Shown one piece after another: positions 26,425 through 35,886 of a stretch of DNA of 64,000 nt. The stretch covers positions 1-64,000 of the forward strand of contig NZ_JABFMU010000002.1 in assembly GCF_013359695.1 (NCBI RefSeq), written 5' to 3'. The notes beneath the pieces are model-generated. The model was not told where the DNA came from. It saw nothing but the letters and a program-made list of their open reading frames with translations, and did not search any database. Origin of the DNA: Pseudomonas sp. C2B4. Its GTDB lineage: Bacteria > Pseudomonadota > Gammaproteobacteria > Pseudomonadales > Pseudomonadaceae. Both the position numbers and the translations under genes were made by a program. Numbering within the stretch: position 1 is the stretch's first letter; every line of letters starts with the position of its first letter.

Positions 26425-28266
26425 TTACAGCCCGTCCAGCATCGCCTTGTTACGCACAGCACCCTTGTCGGCGCTGGTCGCCAGCAGGGCGTAGGCCTTC
26501 AGGGCGGTGGTCACTTTACGTGGACGCACTTCCACGGGCTTCCAGCCTTTCTTGTCCTGCTCGACGCGGCGCGCGGCCAGTTCTTCGTCGCTGATCAACA
26601 GGTTGATCGAGCGGTTCGGAATGTCGATCAGCACCTTGTCGCCGTCCTGCACCAGGCCAATTGCGCCACCAGCAGCGGCTTCAGGCGAGGCGTGGCCGAT
26701 GGACAGGCCCGAGGTGCCGCCGGAGAAACGGCCGTCGGTGAGCAGGGCGCAGGCTTTGCCCAGGCCTTTGGATTTCAGGTACGAAGTCGGGTACAGCATT
26801 TCCTGCATGCCCGGGCCACCTTTCGGACCTTCGTAGCGAATGATGACAATGTCGCCTTCCTTCACTTCGTCGGCGAGGATGCCGCGCACGGCGCTGTCCT
26901 GGCTTTCGAAGATCTTGGCGTTGCCTTCGAACACGTGGATCGACTCATCGACGCCCGCGGTTTTCACCACGCAACCGTCCAGCGCGATGTTGCCGTACAG
27001 CACGGCCAGGCCACCTTCTTGCGAGTAGGCGTGCTCGACACTGCGGATGCAGCCGTTTTCACGATCGTCGTCCAGGGTTTCCCAACGGGTCGACTGGCTG
27101 AACGCGGTTTGCGTCGGGATGCCCGCAGGACCTGCCTTGAAGAAGTGATGCACCGCTTCGTCGTCGGTCTGGGTGATGTCCCACTTGGCGATGGCTTCTT
27201 CCATGCTGCGGCTGTGGACGGTCGGCAACTGCGTATGCAGCAGGCCGCCACGGGCCAGCGAACCGAGGATGCTGAAGATCCCGCCGGCACGGTGCACGTC
27301 TTCCATGTGGTACTTCTGGATGTTCGGCGCGACCTTGCACAGTTGCGGCACGTTGCGCGAAAGACGGTCGATGTCGCGCAGGTCGAAATCGATCTCGGCT
27401 TCCTGGGCGGCGGCCAGCAAGTGCAGGATGGTGTTGGTGGAACCGCCCATGGCGATGTCCAGGGTCATGGCGTTTTCGAACGCCTGGAAGTTGGCGATGT
27501 TGCGCGGCAGTACCGACTGATCGTTCTCGCCGTAGTAACGCTTGCACAGCTCGACGATGGTGCGGCCGGCCTGCAGGAACAGCTGCTCGCGGTCGCTGTG
27601 GGTGGCCAGGGTCGAACCGTTGCCCGGCAAGGCCAGGCCCAGGGCTTCAACCAGGCAGTTCATCGAGTTGGCGGTGAACATGCCGGAGCACGAACCGCAG
27701 GTCGGGCAGGCGCTGCGCTCGTACTCGGCAACCTTCTCGTCAGAAGCGCTGGAGTCGGCGGCGATCACCATGGCGTCGACCAGGTCGAGACCGTGGCTGG
27801 CCAGTTTGGTCTTGCCGGCTTCCATCGGGCCGCCGGAGACGAAGATCACCGGGATGTTCAGGCGCAGGGCGGCCATCAGCATGCCAGGGGTGATCTTGTC
27901 GCAGTTGGAGATGCAGACGATGGCGTCGGCGCAGTGGGCATTGACCATGTATTCGACGGAGTCGGCGATGATCTCGCGGCTCGGCAGCGAATAGAGCATG
28001 CCGTCGTGGCCCATGGCGATGCCGTCATCGACCGCGATGGTGTTGAATTCTTTTGCCACACCGCCAGCGCGTTCGATTTCGCGGGCGACCAGTTGGCCCA
28101 GGTCCTTGAGGTGGACGTGGCCCGGTACGAACTGGGTGAAGGAGTTGGCAATGGCGATGATCGGCTTTTTGAAGTCGTCATCTTTCATCCCCGTGGCGCG
28201 CCACAGTGCGCGGGCACCGGCCATGTTGCGGCCGTGGGTGGATGTTTTCGAGCGGTAATCAGGCAT
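26425..28266 (-). CDS. ilvD: Dihydroxy-acid dehydratase
   Basis: Fe-S dehydratase that makes the 2-oxo acid precursors of valine and isoleucine. The 613-residue protein has the cluster-ligand motifs [12 protein letters not shown] and [19 protein letters not shown], plus [21 protein letters not shown] near the C-terminus. Full family length (E. coli-type long form). It is monocistronic, with a strong terminator at 26376-26408. The 288-bp stretch upstream (28267-28554) separates it from an A+T-rich cassette and holds no gene that I can see. Confidence 0.97.
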   Translation of the reverse strand: MPDYRSKTSTHGRNMAGARALWRATGMKDDDFKKPIIAIANSFTQFVPGHVHLKDLGQLVAREIERAGGVAKEFNTIAVDDGIAMGHDGMLYSLPSREIIADSVEYMVNAHCADAIVCISNCDKITPGMLMAALRLNIPVIFVSGGPMEAGKTKLASHGLDLVDAMVIAADSSASDEKVAEYERSACPTCGSCSGMFTANSMNCLVEALGLALPGNGSTLATHSDREQLFLQAGRTIVELCKRYYGENDQSVLPRNIANFQAFENAMTLDIAMGGSTNTILHLLAAAQEAEIDFDLRDIDRLSRNVPQLCKVAPNIQKYHMEDVHRAGGIFSILGSLARGGLLHTQLPTVHSRSMEEAIAKWDITQTDDEAVHHFFKAGPAGIPTQTAFSQSTRWETLDDDRENGCIRSVEHAYSQEGGLAVLYGNIALDGCVVKTAGVDESIHVFEGNAKIFESQDSAVRGILADEVKEGDIVIIRYEGPKGGPGMQEMLYPTSYLKSKGLGKACALLTDGRFSGGTSGLSIGHASPEAAAGGAIGLVQDGDKVLIDIPNRSINLLISDEELAARRVEQDKKGWKPVEVRPRKVTTALKAYALLATSADKGAVRNKAMLDGL

Positions 28267-28554
28267 GAAGCACTCCGGGCGGCTAATCAGGTATCAAAAG
28301 GGAAGTGAGCTTCTAGTGACGTCTGGAGTACTCGGAAATGGCCGTGTGTCCATAGGTTGCCGATAACTTTGCGGGATCGCCGCGCGCTTCAGCTTGAGCT
28401 CATAAACCCGCCGGGGATGACTGGCGATGAATGTTCGCGATTCTACACGGCTGGCGGCTGGAGGGAATGGTGCGGTTGATTTGGGCTGATGAGCGTTTCT
28501 GTTTTTCGCTTCTTTATATTCGGCGCCTTCGGCTCAGTGTCCGCAGGTACTCAA

Positions 28555-29744
28555 TCAGCGCCCTATCCTCGTATTTGTCAGCAACCCCCAAAGGCTGAGA
28601 CCAATGAAACCGATGGCTATGGCGATCATTAAATGATCGTTGGCTTGTGCAAGAGCGGCACTGGTGACTGCTGCGGTGACAAACATAATGGAGTTGCCTG
28701 CGGATGCAGCAGTTCCGGCTTTACTGGAAAACAGGAGCATCGCGGCAGAAATGGCTGCCGGCCGCACAAGTGTGACGGCCAATGCGCTGATTATCATTGG
28801 AAAAAGCAATGTGACAGTGGTCATTGCCTCTAAACTCACAACCAAGCCTAACGTCAGGCCAGCGACACAGAGCAAACTCAAGCCGATATTGATTTGTCTT
28901 TCGAGGGATATGTGCCTCTGTGCTGCTGAAGCCAGTACGCCGCCGAAGACGTAGGCCACGCCATCAACACCAATCCGTATTGGGATTCGGAAAGTTTGAA
29001 GTCATCCATGAAAATCAGCGGAGTTACGCTGATCAGGGCGAAATAGCAGGAGAAGACCAGCGCGGCGATCCACCAGTAGCGAAGGAAGTCTCGATTCCCC
29101 AGGATAGTTTTCAAGGTGCGGAGGGTTGAAATAGGTTCACGTTCAGGGGCATTCGATGCGGGGGGCAAAATGAGTTGAGCATGTATGAAAATGCCGAGTG
29201 CCATTAGGGAAAATGCATAGAAACTGCCTTTCCAGTCGAAGGTGTTTTGCAGCCAGGAACCTAGCAGGGGAGACAGCGCGACAAAGGAGCCACTTAGAGT
29301 CATGTAATAAATGCGTACCCGAGCGCGGTCCTTTTCTTCGAACAAGTCTTCGACCAGTGCGTGGCCCAGGACGAAGAACCCACATCCCAACGCTTGAACG
29401 GAGCGAAAGAATAGAAAACTCCAGTAATCCTTAGCCAATGTGCAGCCCATTGCACCTATTGCAGAAAGGATGAGGCATCCGAGAATGACCTCCTTACGCC
29501 CCCACTTGTCCGAAAAGGGGCCGGTAAAAAACTGCGAAACTGAAAAAATCAGTGTAAACAAGCTAACGGTAAGGGCGATATCTACAGTTGATGTGTTGAA
29601 TTCCTGTGCCAACGCAGGAAATGAGGGAAGCAGGATGTTGAGTGGGAAGAAGCTGATCAATGAAATGCAAGTTATGAGGGTGAAGCGGGATAGTTTTTGA
29701 TTTGTGATTTTGTCGCGTGCCTTGGTGTGTGAAATGCCAGACAT
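28555..29744 (-). pseudogene. Frameshifted Bcr/CflA-type MFS drug or metabolite exporter
   Basis: Reads as one MFS transporter of about 396 residues split in two frames. Residues 1-261 run in one frame from 29744 (PFSDKWGRKEVILG is the MFS loop 2-3 signature) up to SQYGLVLM. At about 28960 the frame ends in unrelated residues, while the -1-shifted frame continues seamlessly as VAYVFGGVLASAAQRHISLE to 28555, supplying helices 9-12. One missing base near 28959-28962 explains it. There is no homopolymer there, so a simple sequencing slip is not the obvious cause. It starts 33 bp after the SagB-like gene, so both are probably in one transcript. A+T-rich. Confidence 0.85.
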
Positions 29745-29777
29745 TATTTTTATTTCCGGAAGGTGGAGTGGTTTTTG

Positions 29778-30854
29778 TTATTTTTGCTTCAATAGATCAG
29801 TTAACTCCTTGCAATACGCCTCGCCATCGCTGTGTCCTGCACCAACAAATAAAAAAACCTGCTCGGAATAATCGCTAAGGTTTATTTGTTTTTCTATTTT
29901 TGATTCGGTGAGGGCTGCAGTTATCCACGTTTTCAATCCAAAAGAGGTCGCGCATAACTGTATTGTTTGTGAGATATGGCCAACTTCTAGCAAGGCAACC
30001 CGGTAGGCTTGTGAGTGTCGATACTTCCACCACATTTTATCCAGTCGTGATGTGATGAAAATTCCAAAGGGGATATTGTCTATAAAGTGTTGTCCTTGAA
30101 GAAGTGAACCCAGGGGTTCCTTGAGACGACTCAGTAATTTCAAGGCGTGAGCATCTGGGTGGTAGTAATAAATTCCCGGGTCCAAATCTTTGACGTTATA
30201 GGCGTATAAGTATCCTTCGCTTGCGTTCAGACCTCCGCCTGAAGGGCTACTTCGTCTCGCTTTTAACATGTCCGACGTAAGGTCGTTGGTGTCATTCTCT
30301 CGCTCCTTCAAATAACCGAGGCTGTGGTATAGAAGAGTGCTGACGTCATCCAGCGTTACAGGCTTGGTCAGAAACGAACGACAGGTTTTTCGTTGCAGCA
30401 AGGCTTGATTGAGTGCCCAATCTTCCTGAACTGTATTCGTCAAAGGGACTGGCAGGCATAGCATGTTTTCTCGTGAGAGATGAGAGAGCGGGTGATGGGG
30501 TGGTGCCTGCCTGCCCATGACTTCCTGGCAATGAATAAAGTAGTGCTCGGCCCATTCTTTTGGGTTCTGTGGAATATCGCCAAAATTCAGGTTCTTGGTG
30601 CCAATGTGAAAAATTTTGGAAAGGTCATCCCAACACCATTCATTGAGAGGCAATGGCTGATCCACAAAGACGCCGGCAGCAAGAAACTCTGCATCTATTG
30701 GATGGCTGGCATCAAATAGCGAGGTTTGCTCAATAAGCTGTATTAATCGGTCAGCATGATCTGTATCAATTTCGAATTGTTCATGAGACTTGTAGTTCCA
30801 TATGAACAGGCGAGGTGGTTTGGGGAGTAGGAAGATGTAGGGATTAAGCTGCAT
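29778..30854 (-). CDS. Stand-alone SagB-type flavin dehydrogenase (nitroreductase fold)
   Basis: 358 residues. The C-terminal nitroreductase-like domain (from about 145) has the FMN-binding RKTCRSF (155-161), the SagB hallmark SSPSGGGLNASEGYLYAYNV (about 202-221), GIYYYHPDAHALKLL, and a late GLKTWITAALTE. The N-terminal region (1-130) is not nitroreductase-like; its helix/strand pattern (residues 30-65) could be a winged-helix peptide-binding domain as found in some azoline dehydrogenases, which is inference. SagB enzymes oxidise azolines in ribosomal peptides, but no YcaO cyclodehydratase is nearby. AGGAG precedes its ATG. It lies 3' of a 22-codon gene and terminator, and 5' of an MFS exporter. 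A+T-rich. Confidence 0.85.
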   Translation of the reverse strand: MQLNPYIFLLPKPPRLFIWNYKSHEQFEIDTDHADRLIQLIEQTSLFDASHPIDAEFLAAGVFVDQPLPLNEWCWDDLSKIFHIGTKNLNFGDIPQNPKEWAEHYFIHCQEVMGRQAPPHHPLSHLSRENMLCLPVPLTNTVQEDWALNQALLQRKTCRSFLTKPVTLDDVSTLLYHSLGYLKERENDTNDLTSDMLKARRSSPSGGGLNASEGYLYAYNVKDLDPGIYYYHPDAHALKLLSRLKEPLGSLLQGQHFIDNIPFGIFITSRLDKMWWKYRHSQAYRVALLEVGHISQTIQLCATSFGLKTWITAALTESKIEKQINLSDYSEQVFLFVGAGHSDGEAYCKELTDLLKQK

Positions 30855-30869
30855 ATGGGGCTCCTAAAT

Positions 30870-30903
30870 AAAAGCCGGTCCTTTTGTTGAAGGTCCGGCT
30901 TTT
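30870..30903 (-). terminator. Hairpin terminator/attenuator between peptide gene and sagB-like gene
   Basis: AAAAGCCGG and CCGGCTTTT (9 bp), a single mismatch, then 3 more pairs (CCT/AGG) around an 8-base loop, ending in TTTT on the minus strand. It starts 10 bp after the stop of the 22-codon gene and ends 16 bp before the SagB-like ATG. This would give abundant short transcript and limited read-through. Confidence 0.85.
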
Positions 30904-30912
30904 CCTTTGTTG

Positions 30913-30981
30913 TTATTTAGGAGTGCAGAGCATGGCGTGATGATGTGTGGCTGCTTTGTGCTCGAGCTTAACTTCTTTCAT
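30913..30981 (-). CDS. 22-residue peptide, candidate RiPP precursor or leader peptide
   Basis: Very short gene absent from routine ORF calling. ATG at 30981-30979, TAA at 30915-30913. The peptide starts MKEVKLEHKA and ends HHHAMLCTPK, with ThrAla-type residues between. GGAG lies 9 bases before the ATG, a promoter about 60 bp upstream, and a strong terminator directly after. That layout, ahead of a SagB-type enzyme and an exporter, fits a precursor peptide with charged leader (1-9) and a His/Met/Cys core containing the modifiable Cys19-Thr20. Alternatively its four His codons make it a leader peptide for attenuation, as in hisL. No family is recognised. Confidence 0.65.
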   Translation of the reverse strand: MKEVKLEHKAATHHHAMLCTPK

Positions 30982-31011
30982 GGTTAAATCTCCAGTAAAG
31001 GTTTTATGTCT

Positions 31012-31031
31012 ACCACTATGTTTCAAGTGGT
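31012..31031 (-). promoter_or_regulatory. 5'-UTR inverted repeat of the peptide operon
   Basis: ACCACT (31012-31017) and AGTGGT (31026-31031) pair across 8 bases, beginning close to the predicted transcription start of the peptide gene. It could be an operator or a 5' stabilising hairpin. Confidence 0.5.
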
Positions 31032-31038
31032 GAGAGGG

Positions 31039-31066
31039 ATAATAGACTTGGCTGGATTGAGGTCAA
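31039..31066 (-). promoter_or_regulatory. Sigma-70 promoter of the peptide-sagB-MFS operon
   Basis: On the minus strand TTGACC (31066-31061), a 16-bp spacer and TATTAT (31044-31039), each one mismatch from consensus. It is the best promoter-like pair in the cassette and lies about 58 bp before the peptide ATG. Confidence 0.7.
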
Positions 31067-31228
31067 TTGAAATGGTGTAGGGTATTTCTTGGAAAAGTGT
31101 GGGGCAATTCCTAAGAGTTTATTGTTTTAGTTAAGTTGCTAATAAGATTGAATTATTTTTAAGCGAAAATGGTAGTCATATGATCGCCCGCACATACGTA
31201 CGAACGATCATCAGGATAGGAGTAATCC

Positions 31229-32425
31229 TTAGCTATTCGGCAGCAACCGGCAAGTAATGCTCTTTATGTAACGCGTCTCAGCAATCGCCGGATGCACCGG
31301 ATGGTCCGGGCCCTGGCCGCCACGCTCCAGCATCTGGATGTTGCGGTCCAGGTGACGGGCGCTGGTCAGGAGGATGTTTTGCAGGTCGTCTTCCGGCAGG
31401 TGCATCGAGCAGGAGGCGCTGACGAGGATGCCGTCCTTGGTCAGCAGGCGCATGGCTTGCTCGTTCAGGCGGCGGTAGGCGCCTTCGCCGTTTTTCATGT
31501 CTTTCTTGCGTTTGATGAACGCCGGCGGGTCGGCCACGATCACGTCGAAACGTTCTTCGCTGGCTTTGAGCTCTTTCAGGGCTTCGAACACGTCGCCTTC
31601 GATGCAGGTCATCTTCTCGGCAAAACCGTTCAGCGCGGCGTTGCGCTCCACGCCGTCGAGGGCGAAGGCCGAGGCATCGACGCAGAACACTTCGCTGGCG
31701 CCGAATGCGGCAGCCTGAACGCCCCAGCCACCGATGTAGCTGTAGAGGTCCAGTACGCGCTTGCCCTTGGCATAAGGTGCCAGGCGCGCGCGGTTCATGC
31801 GGTGGTCGTAGAACCAGCCGGTTTTCTGGCCCTGGATGACCGGTGCTTCGAATTTCACGCCGTTTTCTTCCAGCGCCACCCACTCCGGCACCAGGCCGAA
31901 CACGGTTTCGACGTAGCGGTTGAGGCCTTCGGCGTCACGGGCGGCGGAGTCGTTCTTGAACAGAATGCCGCTTGGCTTGAGCACTTGGGTCAGCGCCGCG
32001 ATCACGTCGTCTTTATGGGCTTCCATGGTCGCCGAAGCGATCTGCACCACCAGGATGTCACCGAAACGATCGACCACCAGGCCCGGCAGCAGGTCGGAAT
32101 CGCCGTAGACCAAGCGATAGAACGGCTTGTCGAACAGGCGATCGCGCAGCGACAGGGCCACGTTCAGACGGTGCACCAGCAGCGACTTGTCCAGCGGCAG
32201 CTTGATGTCGCGCGACAGCACGCGTGCGCAGATCAGGTTGTTCGGGCTCATGGCGACGATGCCCAGCGGCTTGCCGCCGGCGGCTTCGAGGATCGCCTGA
32301 TCGCCGGCCTTGAAGCCGTGCAACGGGGTCGCGGCTACATCGATTTCGTTGCTGTAGACCCACAAATGACCGTTGCGCAGACGACGGTCGGCGTTGGCTT
32401 TGAGGCGCAGGCTAGGCAGGGACAT
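31229..32425 (-). CDS. rlmI: 23S rRNA (cytosine-1962-C5)-methyltransferase
   Basis: 398 residues from the ATG at 32425 (MSLPSLRLKANADRRLRNGH); the longer in-frame extension to 32593 is translated REP sequence and is rejected. An N-terminal PUA domain (about 1-75) precedes a Rossmann methyltransferase: SAM loop VLDLYSYIGGWGVQAAAFGA, motif DPPAFIKRKKDM and the catalytic-cysteine motif SASCSMHL. It methylates C1962 of 23S rRNA. Its 3' end borders the A+T-rich cassette. A REP lies upstream. Confidence 0.92.
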   Translation of the reverse strand: MSLPSLRLKANADRRLRNGHLWVYSNEIDVAATPLHGFKAGDQAILEAAGGKPLGIVAMSPNNLICARVLSRDIKLPLDKSLLVHRLNVALSLRDRLFDKPFYRLVYGDSDLLPGLVVDRFGDILVVQIASATMEAHKDDVIAALTQVLKPSGILFKNDSAARDAEGLNRYVETVFGLVPEWVALEENGVKFEAPVIQGQKTGWFYDHRMNRARLAPYAKGKRVLDLYSYIGGWGVQAAAFGASEVFCVDASAFALDGVERNAALNGFAEKMTCIEGDVFEALKELKASEERFDVIVADPPAFIKRKKDMKNGEGAYRRLNEQAMRLLTKDGILVSASCSMHLPEDDLQNILLTSARHLDRNIQMLERGGQGPDHPVHPAIAETRYIKSITCRLLPNS

Positions 32426-32510
32426 GACGTCGCTCCGGAAAAAAGAGCGGGAGTATAGCGTGTTGGAGCCTGTGGAGGGGTTGATGGGCGATGAAACGCT
32501 GATGGCCCCT

Positions 32511-32583
32511 TCGCGAGCAGGCTCGCTCCCACATTGGCGTGGGTCAATGCAGATTCTATGTGGGAGCGAGCCTGCTCGCGAAA
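32511..32583. repeat. REP doublet
   Basis: TCGCGAGCAGGCTCGCTCCC and GGGAGCGAGCCTGCTCGCGA about 30 bp apart, in the divergent interval between rlmI and the HDOD gene. This is one of few REPs here that sit between two 5' ends. Confidence 0.92.
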
Positions 32584-32682
32584 GCGCTTTCAAATAGATG
32601 AAAGTTTCCGCGATCTGCTCGCTTGTATGTCGGATCCAATATTTAGAAGCTAGAATCTGCGCCTGGCCCAGAGTGTGTACAT

Positions 32683-33552
32683 ATGTCCCAAGAGTTAACT
32701 CCCGAACAGATTCAGCAATCCCTGCAAGGCATCAGTGTGCCGCCCCAGCCGCAGATCATGGTGGACCTGCAGATGGAGCAATACATGCCCGACCCGGATC
32801 TGGATGTGATCGCGAAGCTGATCTCCCAGGATCCAGGGCTCTCCGGTTCCTTGCTGAAAATCGTCAATTCGCCGTATTACGGGTTGACCAACAAGATCGC
32901 CTCGATCGAGCGCGCGGTGAATCTGCTGGGCAGTCGCTCGATCATCAACCTGATCAACGCGCAGTCGATTAAGGGCGAGATGAACGACGAGACCATCGTC
33001 ACCTTGAACCGCTTCTGGGACACCGCCCAGGACGTCGCGATGACCTGCCTGACCCTGGCCAAGCGTATCGGTGCCCAGGCCTGCGACGAAGCCTATGCCC
33101 TGGGTCTGTTCCACGACTGTGGCGTGCCGCTGATGCTCCAGCGTTTCCCCGACTACATGACGGTGCTGGAACAGGCGTACGCCAACGCCGGCCCCGACTG
33201 CCGCGTGGTGGACACCGAGAACCAGGTGTTCAATACCAATCACGCCGTGGTCGGTTATTACACGGCCAAGTCCTGGCGTCTGCCGGACCACGTCACGGCC
33301 GCGATCGCCAATCACCACAATGCCCTGGCGATATTCAGCGATGAGTCTTCGCGCAACAGCACGCTGAAGAACCTGCTGGCGATCCTGAAGATGGCCGAGC
33401 ACATTTGTGCGTCTTACCGGGTATTGGGCAACCAGACCGAAGACCATGAATGGGACAGCATCGGGCATCTGGTGCTCGATTACGTCGGCCTCTCGGACTA
33501 CGACTTCGAAACCCTCAAGCAGACGATCCGCGACCTCGGCACACACCGCTGA
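32683..33552 (+). CDS. HDOD-domain signalling protein
   Basis: 289 residues. The HDOD domain (about 20-220) is recognisable from ISVPPQPQIMVDLQ, LISQDPGLSGSLLKIVNSPYYG, INLLGSRSIINLI and ALGLFHDCGVPLM. HDOD proteins resemble HD phosphohydrolases but generally lack full metal ligands and act as signalling scaffolds, for example in biofilm or stress responses. No partner output domain is fused. It lies upstream of mutM on the same strand (45-bp gap), as in related Pseudomonas. Confidence 0.85.
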   Translation: MSQELTPEQIQQSLQGISVPPQPQIMVDLQMEQYMPDPDLDVIAKLISQDPGLSGSLLKIVNSPYYGLTNKIASIERAVNLLGSRSIINLINAQSIKGEMNDETIVTLNRFWDTAQDVAMTCLTLAKRIGAQACDEAYALGLFHDCGVPLMLQRFPDYMTVLEQAYANAGPDCRVVDTENQVFNTNHAVVGYYTAKSWRLPDHVTAAIANHHNALAIFSDESSRNSTLKNLLAILKMAEHICASYRVLGNQTEDHEWDSIGHLVLDYVGLSDYDFETLKQTIRDLGTHR

Positions 33553-33597
33553 GTAGCGTACCCTCTTCTTTTTCGAAAGCCTGATTCGAGTACCACC

Positions 33598-34410
33598 ATG
33601 CCTGAACTGCCAGAAGTCGAAACCACCCGTCGCGGCATTGCTCCGCATCTGGAAGGGCAGCGCGTCAGCCGGGTGATCGTGCGCGATCGTCGTTTGCGCT
33701 GGCCGATTCCCGAGGACCTGGATGTGCGCCTGTCCGGCCAGCGCATCGTGCTGGTGGAGCGCCGCGCCAAGTACCTGCTGATCAATGCCGAAGTCGGCAC
33801 CTTGATCAGCCACTTGGGCATGTCGGGGAATTTACGTCTGGTAGAGGTTGGCACGCCTGCCGCCAAGCACGAGCACGTGGACATCGAACTGGAGTCGGGC
33901 CTGGCCCTGCGCTATACCGACCCACGCCGGTTTGGCGCGATGCTCTGGAGCCTCGATCCTCTGCACCACGAGTTATTGATTCGCCTGGGGCCGGAGCCGC
34001 TGACCGACCTGTTCGACGGTGACCGTCTGTTCCAGCTGTCCCGCGGGCGTTCGATGGCGGTCAAGCCGTTCATCATGGACAACGCGGTGGTGGTGGGCGT
34101 CGGCAACATCTACGCCACCGAAGCGCTGTTCGCCGCCGGTATCGATCCGCGTCGCGAGGCCAAGGGCATTTCCCGTGCGCGGTACCTGAAGCTGGCGATC
34201 GAGATCAAACGCATCCTGGCCGCCGCCATCGAGCGTGGCGGTACTACGCTGCGGGACTTCATCGGGGGTGACGGTCAGCCGGGCTACTTCCAGCAGGAAC
34301 TGTTTGTGTACGGTCGAGGCGCCGAACCTTGCAAGGTATGTGGCACCGAGTTGCGAGAAGTGAAGCTCGGGCAGCGTGCCAGCGTCTTCTGTCCACGCTG
34401 CCAGAGCTGA
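33598..34410 (+). CDS. mutM: Formamidopyrimidine-DNA glycosylase
   Basis: Base-excision repair enzyme removing 8-oxoguanine and formamidopyrimidines. The 270-residue protein begins [13 protein letters not shown], with catalytic Pro2 and Glu3 after Met removal. Lys in the β-loop (RRAKYL), the H2TH motif ([21 protein letters not shown]) and a C-terminal zinc finger (CKVCG ... CPRCQ) are all present. It has full length. Confidence 0.97.
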   Translation: MPELPEVETTRRGIAPHLEGQRVSRVIVRDRRLRWPIPEDLDVRLSGQRIVLVERRAKYLLINAEVGTLISHLGMSGNLRLVEVGTPAAKHEHVDIELESGLALRYTDPRRFGAMLWSLDPLHHELLIRLGPEPLTDLFDGDRLFQLSRGRSMAVKPFIMDNAVVVGVGNIYATEALFAAGIDPRREAKGISRARYLKLAIEIKRILAAAIERGGTTLRDFIGGDGQPGYFQQELFVYGRGAEPCKVCGTELREVKLGQRASVFCPRCQS

Positions 34411-34463
34411 AACGCCGACGGTCTATAGTCAGTGTTCTGACTGTCCAGCCGAAGGACCGCGCC

Positions 34464-34784
34464 ATGAAGCTGTTTCAAACCCTTGTCGTCGCGTTGCTGC
34501 TGAGCATCGGCACTTCAGCCGTCGCCAGCAGTGGCAGCGGCGATCCGCTTTACACCATTCAGAATCCGCCTGCGTACGCCATGATTGGCGATCTGCTGAT
34601 TGCCCGGCCGTTGCTGGTCGCGGCGACGGTGATCGGCGCGGGTGTGTTTGTGGTGTCGCTGCCCTTTACCGCGTTTGGCGGTGGGGTGGGGGATGCGGGG
34701 CAGGCGCTGGTAGTCGACCCGGCGAAAGCGGCGTTTGCTCGGTGTCTGGGGTGTGTCGGGGAGGGGTTTGAGCAGCGGGAGTGA
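34464..34784 (+). CDS. Small exported/membrane hypothetical protein
   Basis: 106 residues with a signal peptide ([22 protein letters not shown]) and one further hydrophobic segment ([22 protein letters not shown]). The C-terminal part is Gly/Ala-rich with CLGC near the end. Related Pseudomonas proteins are often labelled multidrug transporter without support. Function unknown. It lies 53 bp after mutM. An in-frame ATG at 34329 overlaps mutM and is rejected; the ATG at 34464 follows GAAGGA. Confidence 0.65.
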   Translation: MKLFQTLVVALLLSIGTSAVASSGSGDPLYTIQNPPAYAMIGDLLIARPLLVAATVIGAGVFVVSLPFTAFGGGVGDAGQALVVDPAKAAFARCLGCVGEGFEQRE

Positions 34785-34818
34785 AGCCAGTTACCTTTTC
34801 GGTGTGGCTGATGGCCCT

Positions 34819-34913
34819 TTCGCGAGCAAGCCCGCTCCCACATTTGATCTGTGTTGTTAATCAAAATGTGGGAACACCCTGAATCTACTGTGGGAGCGAG
34901 CCTGCTCGCGAAG
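34819..34913. repeat. REP doublet, mixed core
   Basis: CGCGAGCAAGCCCGCTCCCA (left) and GGGAGCGAGCCTGCTCGCGA (right). The two arms belong to different core subtypes, so the full hairpin pairs imperfectly. It is located between the convergent genes ending at 34784 and 34938. Confidence 0.88.
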
Positions 34914-34937
34914 GCGTCGGCTCAGGCAACCCAACAC

Positions 34938-35228
<291 letters not shown>

Positions 35229-35291
35229 TCAATGCCCGTAATTGTGCCGCATTGGCGCCCGTAGTGCACGCGGGCGCCGATTGAGCGGTGG

Positions 35292-35858
<567 letters not shown>

Positions 35859-35886
35859 CTATAGACGATAGGAATATTCGTCTTTT

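Noticed and set aside
28555..28959. Independent 134-codon membrane protein gene
   Set aside because: Starts with a GTG lacking an RBS and reads as MFS helices 9-12; it is better explained as the frameshifted end of the upstream transporter gene.
31184..31215. TGATCG/CGATCA dyad as part of the cassette's boundary repeat or attachment site
   Set aside because: The arms are only 6 bp with an 18-base loop, no direct repeat of it is seen at the other end near 28.5 kb, and no integrase is present.
31292..32458. 388-codon plus-strand frame over rlmI
   Set aside because: Antisense shadow; RlmI motifs are on the other strand.
32426..32593. N-terminal extension of RlmI
   Set aside because: Codes for REP-derived residues (SRAGSLPH-type and GSEPAREG-type strings); the real start with normal family N-terminus is at 32425.
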